From Bacillota bacterium (GTDB taxonomy: Bacteria; Bacillota_I; Bacilli_A; Acholeplasmatales; Acholeplasmataceae): a DNA stretch of 7,533 nucleotides. Shown here piece by piece: positions 1 to 4,426 of this stretch. Below the pieces are notes generated by a model, which saw only the letters and a program-made list of their open reading frames with translations, ran no database searches and had not been told where the DNA came from. The position numbers were made by a program, and so were the translations under genes. The stretch covers positions 1 to 7,533 of the forward strand of contig JAURNN010000024.1 in the NCBI GenBank assembly GCA_030830185.1, given 5' to 3'. The first letter of the stretch is position 1. The number at the start of each line of letters is the position of its first letter.

Positions 1-662
1 GTTTGTGTAGAAGCTTCTGGGGTGATACCACGTCTTGCAAGAAAACGCCATACTTTTTGCATCATGCCTTTGGTGTCTTTACCACCTAAATCTGTATTCA
101 CAAGTCCTGGATGAACTGCACAAGCAAAGACATTGGTATCAACAAAACGGTTAAACGCTTTTGTAAACAATAAATTATAAAGTTTTGTTTCACTGTACGC
201 ACCCATCAATGAATATTTTTTAACGCGCTCTAATTGGTTTTTATGATACTTCGCCGGTTTATGAGCATCACTGGATGTAGTAATAATAAGTCCATTTGCT
301 TTTTCCAAAGTCGGTAGTAATGTATGCGTCATTGTCACAACGGCTAAATGGTTGACTTGAAATTGCATTTCATGGCCTTCCTCACTTAAGACAAGACTTC
401 CAGGTACAGTTGCAGCATTATTAATAAGAACATCGATACTTTCATGAAGTTTCATAATGTCTTTCGCTGCTTGGATGACATCTTTTGTTTGACTTAAATC
501 AGCTTGAATTAAATCAAATGGTGCTTTAAGTAATGGTTTTAAAATCGCAAGTCGTTCTTGACTACGCGCCACACCAATGACGTGATGACCTTCTTGATTG
601 AGTCTTAGTAGTAAGGCACGTCCAATTCCTGAGGTCACGCCGGTAATGATAATTTTTTTCAT
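1..662 (-). CDS. Short-chain dehydrogenase/reductase, retinol-dehydrogenase-like (3' end outside window)
   Basis: I translated this by hand from the ATG at 660-662; 220 codons are visible and the frame is still open at the left edge, so the C-terminus is missing. The N-terminus is a Rossmann fold: TGVTSGIG at residues 7-14 is the NAD(P)-binding TGxxxGxG motif. NNAA at 81-84 matches the NNAG motif, Asn104 lies in VNHL, Ser130/Ser131 in TTSSDAH is the catalytic serine, and YSETK at 156-160 is the catalytic YxxxK. HPG follows in AVHPGLVNTDL. The roughly 25-residue gap between Ser and Tyr and the sequence YSETKLYNLLFTK resemble the retinol dehydrogenase/WWOX branch of SDRs rather than FabG. These enzymes perform NAD(P)-dependent alcohol/carbonyl oxidoreduction in the cytosol; the substrate cannot be read here. 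AGGGAG at 668-673 is the ribosome binding site. A terminator separates it from the upstream yolD-like gene. SDR family is sure; the retinol-type assignment is tentative. Confidence 0.88.
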   Translation of the reverse strand, partial: MKKIIITGVTSGIGRALLLRLNQEGHHVIGVARSQERLAILKPLLKAPFDLIQADLSQTKDVIQAAKDIMKLHESIDVLINNAATVPGSLVLSEEGHEMQFQVNHLAVVTMTHTLLPTLEKANGLIITTSSDAHKPAKYHKNQLERVKKYSLMGAYSETKLYNLLFTKAFNRFVDTNVFACAVHPGLVNTDLGGKDTKGMMQKVWRFLARRGITPEASTQ

Positions 663-680
663 AGTTACTCCCTTTGTTTC

Positions 681-686
681 ATTATA
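681..686 (-). promoter_or_regulatory. Candidate -10 box for the SDR gene
   Basis: On the minus strand this reads TATAAT, a perfect sigma-A -10 box, 18 bases before the SDR start codon. It begins in the T-tract of the preceding terminator. The expected start of transcription, near 674, would leave a leader of about 12 bases carrying only the ribosome binding site. No good -35 box is seen at 16-18 bp (the candidate hexamers read GTGCAA or TGCAAA), so the promoter may be weak or activator-dependent. The alternative is read-through from the polymerase operon. Confidence 0.4.
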
Positions 687-715
687 AAAAAAACGTGCAG
701 ACTTTGCACGTTTTT
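686..715 (-). terminator. Intrinsic terminator after the yolD-like gene
   Basis: A 9-bp stem, AAACGTGCA (691-699) with TGCACGTTT (705-713), closes a 5-base loop. On the minus strand it is followed by a run of eight T (complement of 686-693). It starts directly at the stop codon of the yolD-like gene (714-716), so it ends the polymerase-yolD transcript. The plus side has a shorter T run, but no plus-strand gene lies upstream to use it. Confidence 0.85.
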
Positions 716-1040
716 AAATGATTTCAAGTAATATCACATGATTGATAGCAATTTTTTCTTTTGTTGAAAGCAGAAGTTGTTTTTCATAAGGATCAACTTT
801 AAGGATATTGCCAGTTGTTTGAATGTAGCGATGATGTTTATAATACGTGATACTTACTTCTTTATGTTCATGAAGTGCTTCTAGAAGATTGTAGTTAAGA
901 AGATCATAATGATCTTGTGTGAGTATTTTTTCTGGTTGTATTAAAAGATGCTGCTTCAAATCACTGATTAATGATGAAAAACCACTTAAGGCATCAAAAG
1001 GCATCCACTTGATGAGTCCACGGTCAATATAATTATTCAT
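714..1040 (-). CDS. YolD-like protein, partner of the Y-family polymerase
   Basis: A 108-residue protein. The N-terminal DRGLIKWMPFDAL (residues 6-18) is the hallmark of the YolD-like family, small proteins encoded next to UvrX/YqjW-type polymerases in Bacilli and thought to act with them in SOS-linked lesion bypass; their biochemical role is poorly defined. I chose the ATG at 1038-1040 rather than an in-frame GTG at 1047-1049, because AGGTGG (minus strand, 1046-1051) is a ribosome binding site 5 bases before the ATG and the GTG lies inside it. The gene overlaps the 3' end of the polymerase gene by 8 bases, which points to one mRNA and coupled translation. The stop codon sits against a strong terminator. 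Family assignment is confident; function is inferred from pairing. Confidence 0.85.
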   Translation of the reverse strand: MNNYIDRGLIKWMPFDALSGFSSLISDLKQHLLIQPEKILTQDHYDLLNYNLLEALHEHKEVSITYYKHHRYIQTTGNILKVDPYEKQLLLSTKEKIAINHVILLEII

Positions 1041-2298
1041 GGTGACCACCTACCATATGATTTCTCGCTTTAATCGTTGAAGATTCAAGTTCACTTAGCG
1101 CACGGTTAATACTATTTTTACCAAATTCCATTTTAATGGCATCCATGGTGTGTTCGAGTTTGAGTTTTTGATCACGCGACGCTTGATTTTCAAAAAGGGA
1201 TAATTGCGTATAAGACACTTTTTTAAGATTTGAAACACTGACATGAATGCGTCTAATGGGTTCATCATCATAGGCACTATCAAAGAGCATGTTACAAACT
1301 TCAAAAATGACATCGGCGTGCATGGTTGGATGTTCTAAGGTGTATTGTTTACCAAAGCCACCACCGACATCTTTACTAAATCCAATGCCAAGGGCAATGG
1401 TTTGTGCAGTCATGTGTGCAAGTCGTAACCGTCTTGCGACTTCATCAACAGTTTCTCTTAAAATGATTGAAATGTTGTGACCATCGTAATCTTTAAAAAG
1501 TACTTGGGATTGACCAAAACTTTTTTGTCTTGAAAATAAAGATGATTTGCTTTGAATCAAACTCATGTCAATACCGTGTGCATGGTAATACATCTCTTCT
1601 CCAATAATGCCAAAGTGATGTTTTAGTAAACTCGGCTTACTATGAGCAAGATCGTATATATTTTTAATGCCTAAGCGTAATAAGTTTTTTTCCATGCGCG
1701 GACCAATGCCCCACATATCAGATAAGTGGGGAAGTGTCCACAACTTTTTAGGGATATTTTGATAATCCCAAGACGCAATATAATCAGGATGATGCTTTGC
1801 TTCAATATCTAGTGCAAGTTTAGCCATCAGCATATTACGACCAATTCCGCATGTGGCTGTCACTTTTGTTTCTTTTAAAACATCCGTTAAAATTTGTTTG
1901 GCAATCGCTTCAGGTGTTTTTTGATATAAACTTAAATAGTTGGTAACATCTAAAAACACTTCATCAATCGAATACACATGCATATCTTCATCACTCACAT
2001 AACGTAAGTAAATCGCAATAATGTCTTTTGCAAAACGCATGTATGTTTTCATGCGTGGACGCATGATTTGAATGTTTAAATGCGTCGGTAAATCTTTAAC
2101 GCGGCATCGACTAGGAACCCCTAGTTTTTTTAAGTAAGGTGTCACAGCAAGTACCACTGATCCACCACCACGTGTTGGATCAGCAACAACAAGAGGTGTT
2201 TCAAATGGATCAAGTCCAAGAAGACTGCATTCAACAGAAGCATAAAAACTTTTTAAATCGATGCATAAAATATGTCTTTGAAGTTTTAAATGCTCCAT
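1033..2298 (-). CDS. Y-family translesion DNA polymerase, UvrX/YqjW (ImpB/MucB/SamB) type
   Basis: A 421-residue lesion-bypass polymerase, complete. The palm carries the metal-binding acids: Asp14 in CIDLKSFYASVE and Asp112-Glu113 in YSIDEVFLDVT. Tyr19 occupies the steric-gate position that excludes ribonucleotides, as Tyr does in UmuC, where DinB has Phe. ATCGIGRNMLMAKLA (148-162) is the conserved thumb-side motif, and WGIGPRMEKNLLRLGI (196-211) is the helix-hairpin-helix DNA-binding segment. The little-finger domain follows at about 250-360. QLSLF at 365-369 fits the beta-clamp binding motif, so the enzyme should be recruited by the sliding clamp. AGGAGG (minus strand, 2306-2311) lies 7 bases before the ATG. 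The downstream yolD-like gene overlaps by 8 bases. The pairing favours UvrX/YqjW over DinB. Regulation may involve the inverted repeat at 2302-2323. No Bacillus-type LexA box (CGAAC-N4-GTTCG) is seen. Confidence 0.93.
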   Translation of the reverse strand: MEHLKLQRHILCIDLKSFYASVECSLLGLDPFETPLVVADPTRGGGSVVLAVTPYLKKLGVPSRCRVKDLPTHLNIQIMRPRMKTYMRFAKDIIAIYLRYVSDEDMHVYSIDEVFLDVTNYLSLYQKTPEAIAKQILTDVLKETKVTATCGIGRNMLMAKLALDIEAKHHPDYIASWDYQNIPKKLWTLPHLSDMWGIGPRMEKNLLRLGIKNIYDLAHSKPSLLKHHFGIIGEEMYYHAHGIDMSLIQSKSSLFSRQKSFGQSQVLFKDYDGHNISIILRETVDEVARRLRLAHMTAQTIALGIGFSKDVGGGFGKQYTLEHPTMHADVIFEVCNMLFDSAYDDEPIRRIHVSVSNLKKVSYTQLSLFENQASRDQKLKLEHTMDAIKMEFGKNSINRALSELESSTIKARNHMVGGHHE

Positions 2299-2301
2299 TT
2301 C

Positions 2302-2323
2302 ATACCCTCCTTGTGGAAGGTAT
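2302..2323. promoter_or_regulatory. Inverted repeat over the polymerase start region (candidate operator)
   Basis: Arms ATACCCTCC (2302-2310) and GGAAGGTAT (2315-2323) are complementary over 9 positions with one mismatch and a 4-base spacer. The repeat covers the end of the -10 box, the predicted transcription start and the Shine-Dalgarno site of the polymerase gene, a position where a bound dimeric repressor would block transcription. If a transcript began further upstream, the same arms would form a 9-bp RNA hairpin (one G-U pair) hiding the Shine-Dalgarno site. The predicted start near 2315 lies at the edge of the upstream arm, so a DNA operator is the better reading. Confidence 0.45.
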
Positions 2324-2330
2324 TATATCA
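2322..2330 (-). promoter_or_regulatory. Extended -10 promoter of the polymerase-yolD operon
   Basis: The minus strand reads TGATATAAT, that is TG-n-TATAAT, a perfect extended -10 box. No -35 consensus is present at 16-18 bp (a T-run occupies it), which extended -10 promoters tolerate. The predicted start near 2315 gives a leader of about 17 bases. It lies downstream of the terminator of the two-helix membrane protein gene, so the operon is an independent unit. Confidence 0.65.
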
Positions 2331-2375
2331 ACTAAAATTCAAAAAAAAAAGACATTTGATAAAAAATTTACATAA

Positions 2376-2403
2376 ATAAAAAAGAGCCTTATCAGGCTCT
2401 TTT
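2376..2403 (-). terminator. Intrinsic terminator after the two-helix membrane protein gene
   Basis: A 10-bp stem AAAAGAGCCT (2380-2389) and AGGCTCTTTT (2394-2403) closes a TATC loop. On the minus strand it is followed by a T-rich run. It begins 2 bases after the stop codon of the upstream gene at 2406-2408 and separates that gene from the polymerase operon. Confidence 0.85.
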
Positions 2404-2405
2404 AT

Positions 2406-2876
2406 TTACTTTTTATTTGGGGATTGGCTTGTGTGAGCCTTTAAGTTTTTTGCATCTTCTTTAAGTAATAAAAAATGGAAAGAAATGACTTTTTTGTTTT
2501 TTGCGAATAACAACGTTACTTTATGATACGGTGTTAAAAAATAGTAGAGTTTACTTAAGATAACATGACTTAAATCCTGTAAAGGATACGATGTTTCTTG
2601 ATCTTCACTTGTAATCATCAAACGACTATTTTTAATGAGTAAAACTTTTTCTTTAAACTGTCGTGTTTCGATGTGTGTAAAAAGAAGTGATAAAATGAAT
2701 AAAAGAACATATAAAATAAGAGCTGAAAGTAGTGCAGATAATTCTATATAACGAAAAAGTTGTTGTTGAAAAATACTCAACAATAAATACGTAAAAACAA
2801 AAAGTGTATCTGAAATGGTGAGTAAAACAAAAATTTTTTCTTTTGTCGTTAAGACTTTTGTTTGCAGTGTATTCAT
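2406..2876 (-). CDS. Small membrane protein, two helices plus probable PH-like domain; unrecognised
   Basis: A 156-residue protein I do not recognise. Two hydrophobic segments, about residues 15-37 and 46-68, form a helical hairpin. A soluble part of about 75 residues follows with alternating strands (KVLLIKNSRLMITS, YPLQDLSHVIL, KVTLLFAKNKKVISFHFLL), the general look of the PH-like domains found after membrane helices in many small bacterial proteins. That fold is inferred from pattern only. The tail is polar and basic. I chose the ATG at 2874-2876 because AAAGGAG (minus strand, 2882-2888) lies 5 bases upstream. An in-frame ATG 23 codons earlier (2943-2945) would place the start over the divergent rhodopsin promoter and upstream of this gene's own promoter, and lacks a ribosome binding site. 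The gene is divergent from the rhodopsin and has its own terminator. A functional link with the rhodopsin is possible but unproven. Confidence 0.75.
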   Translation of the reverse strand: MNTLQTKVLTTKEKIFVLLTISDTLFVFTYLLLSIFQQQLFRYIELSALLSALILYVLLFILSLLFTHIETRQFKEKVLLIKNSRLMITSEDQETSYPLQDLSHVILSKLYYFLTPYHKVTLLFAKNKKVISFHFLLLKEDAKNLKAHTSQSPNKK

Positions 2877-2887
2877 AGAAACTCCTT

Positions 2888-2907
2888 TATCATATTTTAT
2901 CATATTT
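2888..2907. repeat. Tandem 10-bp repeat, two copies of TATCATATTT
   Basis: Two exact direct copies (2888-2897 and 2898-2907) with a period of 10 bp, about one helical turn, lie between the -35 box and the ribosome binding site of the two-helix membrane protein gene. Each copy holds TATGAT on the minus strand, and the upstream one is the predicted -10 box. It could be a binding site read on one face of the helix, or only AT-rich low complexity. Confidence 0.5.
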
Positions 2908-2926
2908 TTTTTAATTTGAATTTCAA
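2899..2926 (-). promoter_or_regulatory. Promoter of the two-helix membrane protein gene
   Basis: On the minus strand, a -35 box TTGAAA (complement of 2921-2926) is followed after 16 bp by TATGAT (complement of 2899-2904). The predicted start near 2892 leaves a leader of about 16 bases with the ribosome binding site almost at its 5' end. Its -35 box is only 3 bp from the -35 box of the rhodopsin promoter on the other strand. Confidence 0.6.
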
Positions 2927-2927
2927 A
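2915..2927. promoter_or_regulatory. Palindrome between the divergent promoters (candidate operator)
   Basis: TTTGAA (2915-2920) and TTCAAA (2922-2927) are perfect inverted arms around one central base. The site covers the -35 box of the leftward promoter and ends 2 bp before the -35 box of the rhodopsin promoter, so one bound protein could control both. Six-base arms arise by chance in AT-rich DNA, hence the modest score. Confidence 0.35.
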
Positions 2928-2929
2928 AC

Positions 2930-2958
2930 TTGACAGCGCTTTCATATAGTAGTAAAAT
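2930..2958 (+). promoter_or_regulatory. Sigma-A promoter of the rhodopsin gene
   Basis: A perfect -35 box TTGACA (2930-2935) is followed after exactly 17 bp by TAAAAT (2953-2958), one base from the -10 consensus. The predicted transcription start near 2965 gives a leader of about 35 bases. This is the best-matching promoter in the window and suggests strong expression unless repressed. Confidence 0.8.
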
Positions 2959-2986
2959 GTAATCAGGTATAGACCTAAAAAAACAA

Positions 2987-2992
2987 AAGGAG
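2987..2992 (+). promoter_or_regulatory. Ribosome binding site of the rhodopsin gene
   Basis: AAGGAG lies 7 bases before the ATG at 3000-3002. It fixes the start codon and gives a protein with a short N-terminus before helix A. Confidence 0.85.
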
Positions 2993-2999
2993 ATTAAGA

Positions 3000-3770
3000 A
3001 TGGAAAGTATTTCAGTATCAAGTTTTCAACTAGTATCACATGTGTTGACACTAGGATATGCAGCGATGGCAGCATCTTTGATTTTCTTCATCTTGACCAT
3101 TAAAACAAATTTACCTAAATATAGAATGAGTTCTGTATTAAGTGTTGTCGTTATGGTTTCTGCATTGTTGTTACTTTTTGAACAACAAAACCAATGGGTA
3201 GAAGCATTTACACTTAACGCAGGTGTATATGAAATGACAGGTAACTTCTCTAATGGGTTCAGATATTTAAACTGGCTCATTGACGTACCAATGCTTTTAA
3301 TCCAAATTTTATTTGTTGTTGGTGTTGCTGGAGCAGCGTTTAAAAAATATTTAACGCAATTCGCAACTTTTGGTGTCCTCATGATCTTAACTGGTTATGT
3401 TGGTCAATTTTATGAACCAGGTACAGCAGGTGAAGACCTAGTTATGTGGTTAGTATGGGGTGCAATTTCTACTGTATTCTATATTTTCGTCCTTGTTTTA
3501 ATTACTCGCGTAATTAAAGAAGGTAAAGCTAACATGGCAAAATCTAAAGCATTACCATTATTTGCTTTCATCTTACCGTTATTCTATGTATCATGGACAA
3601 TTTATCCAATTGCCTATGTTATGCCTTTATTAGAAAACTTTGAGTTAGCAATCGCTTCACAACAAGTATTATATACAATCGCAGACGTTGCGTCTAAAGT
3701 CGTATATGGTGTGATCTTACAATTTGTATCATCTATTCTTTCACAAGAACAAGGATACGAAGAAGTATAA
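3000..3770 (+). CDS. Microbial rhodopsin with NDQ motif, putative light-driven sodium pump (NaR, KR2-like)
   Basis: A complete 256-residue seven-helix retinal protein (helices at about 10-34, 44-62, 88-110, 117-136, 146-170, 186-210, 218-246). Helix C has Arg88, Asn91, Asp95 and Gln102 in RYLNWLIDVPMLLIQ: the N-D-Q triad (KR2 Asn112, Asp116, Gln123) where proton pumps have D-T-D/E. Helix G has TIADVASK, with retinal Schiff-base lysine Lys233 and counterion-region Asp229 (KR2 Lys255, Asp251). Retinal-pocket Trp92, Trp199 and Tyr202 are present. LTLGYA, VVMVSA, TGYVGQFYE and LVWGAIS match KR2 as I recall it. In the NDQ family light drives Na+ out of the cell, and H+ when Na+ is scarce. Leu99, at the proteorhodopsin tuning position, predicts green absorption. 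Differences from KR2: Ser45 for Asn61, Gln241 for Gly263, Gln221 for Arg243, and a shorter N-terminus and B-C loop. It has its own promoter and terminator. Family is near certain; Na+ transport is inferred from the motif. Confidence 0.96.
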   Translation: MESISVSSFQLVSHVLTLGYAAMAASLIFFILTIKTNLPKYRMSSVLSVVVMVSALLLLFEQQNQWVEAFTLNAGVYEMTGNFSNGFRYLNWLIDVPMLLIQILFVVGVAGAAFKKYLTQFATFGVLMILTGYVGQFYEPGTAGEDLVMWLVWGAISTVFYIFVLVLITRVIKEGKANMAKSKALPLFAFILPLFYVSWTIYPIAYVMPLLENFELAIASQQVLYTIADVASKVVYGVILQFVSSILSQEQGYEEV

Positions 3771-3788
3771 TCTAGAGTTAATAAGTAT

Positions 3789-3817
3789 AAAAGGATGCGA
3801 AAGCATCCTTTTTTTTT
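3789..3817 (+). terminator. Intrinsic terminator of the rhodopsin gene, probably shared with ntpD
   Basis: A 10-bp stem AAAAGGATGC (3789-3798) and GCATCCTTTT (3803-3812) closes a GAAA tetraloop. It is followed on the plus strand by an uninterrupted T run to 3817, a strong terminator for the rhodopsin. On the minus strand the run is only four T, then mixed A/T bases, so it would end the ATPase operon less well. It is the only hairpin between the two convergent genes. Confidence 0.9.
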
Positions 3818-3820
3818 ATC

Positions 3821-4426
3821 TTACATATTTTTTTTAATCATTTTTTGTCTTGTAAAAGCTTCTCTATCTTTTTCTTCTAACGTATCTTTGATAAATTTAA
3901 TATCATTAGCTAATTGTGGTAATACAATTTGATCGAGTGCATTTGCGCGTTTACGTGTTTTACGTATCGCATTTGCTAATCGGTAGGTTGCATTATCAAT
4001 TTCAGCGAGTTTTACCATCATCTCACGAACTTCTAAAAACGTTTTATATGCATAGTCAAATTTTGTATTGGTTGCCCCAAATCCATACGTGATACGTACA
4101 TGTTTCGACTCGTGGGATACTTTAGGAAGTTCAACCCCCATCACAGAGCGGTATTTAATGGATATACCATCATCTATAGGTATCGATTTAGAAATATCAG
4201 AAACAATTCCTAACGTGATATTTGCATCTTGAAGTGCTTTATAAGCTGCTTTAAATTTTGAGGTCACATTTTTACGGAGTTCTTTCACTTCATTTAAAAT
4301 ATCCATCATCTCTCGAATCAAAATATTACGTTTACGATCCATGAGCTCGTAACCTTTGTTTGCAAGCTTTAACCGAGCATTGAGATGCATCAAATTTCCT
4401 TTTGTTGGAATGACTTGACGACTCAT
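3821..4426 (-). CDS. ntpD: V-type ATPase subunit D (central rotor stalk)
   Basis: A 201-residue, complete central-shaft subunit that turns inside the A3B3 head and links it to the membrane ring. The N-terminal helix has the family pattern IPTKGNLMHLNARLKLANKG (6-25), then the basic MDRKRNILIREM. The C-terminal helix has IRKTRKRANALDQIVLPQL (153-171) and IKFIKDTLEEKDREAFTRQK. Both ends are long charged helices, as expected for the antiparallel coiled coil, with a globular middle. The length is typical (about 200-215). The ATG overlaps the TGA of ntpB as ATGA (4423-4426) and has no convincing Shine-Dalgarno site, so translation is probably coupled to ntpB. It appears to be the last gene of the operon, as often in bacterial V-type clusters. 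The short basic C-terminus ends at TAA next to the hairpin shared with the rhodopsin. Confidence 0.95.
   Translation of the reverse strand: MSRQVIPTKGNLMHLNARLKLANKGYELMDRKRNILIREMMDILNEVKELRKNVTSKFKAAYKALQDANITLGIVSDISKSIPIDDGISIKYRSVMGVELPKVSHESKHVRITYGFGATNTKFDYAYKTFLEVREMMVKLAEIDNATYRLANAIRKTRKRANALDQIVLPQLANDIKFIKDTLEEKDREAFTRQKMIKKNM

Noticed and set aside
1041..1049. GTG start for the yolD-like gene
   Set aside because: The GTG falls inside the ribosome binding site that serves the ATG at 1038-1040, and the family's conserved part begins just after that ATG.
1095..1313. 72-residue open frame inside the polymerase gene, same strand, other frame
   Set aside because: It is fully contained in a well-conserved gene and its translation resembles frame-shifted polymerase sequence.
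1289..1480. 63-residue plus-strand open frame
   Set aside because: It is antisense to the polymerase, with no start signals or family match.
2139..2375. 78-residue plus-strand open frame reaching into the intergenic region
   Set aside because: It is mostly antisense to the polymerase N-terminus and ends in the AT-rich promoter region; no Shine-Dalgarno site.
2877..2945. N-terminal extension of the two-helix membrane protein to an ATG 23 codons upstream
   Set aside because: It would start upstream of the gene's own promoter and overlap the rhodopsin promoter, and has no ribosome binding site, while the downstream ATG has AAAGGAG.
3026..3382. 118-residue open frame antisense to the rhodopsin
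   Set aside because: It lies wholly inside the rhodopsin gene on the opposite strand, has no ribosome binding site and has no recognisable domain; it is a shadow of the coding frame.
3088..3770. Rhodopsin as an ordinary proton pump, chloride pump or sensory rhodopsin
   Set aside because: Helix C reads N-D-Q, not D-T-D/E (proton) or T-S-A/N-T-Q (chloride), and no transducer gene lies next to it.
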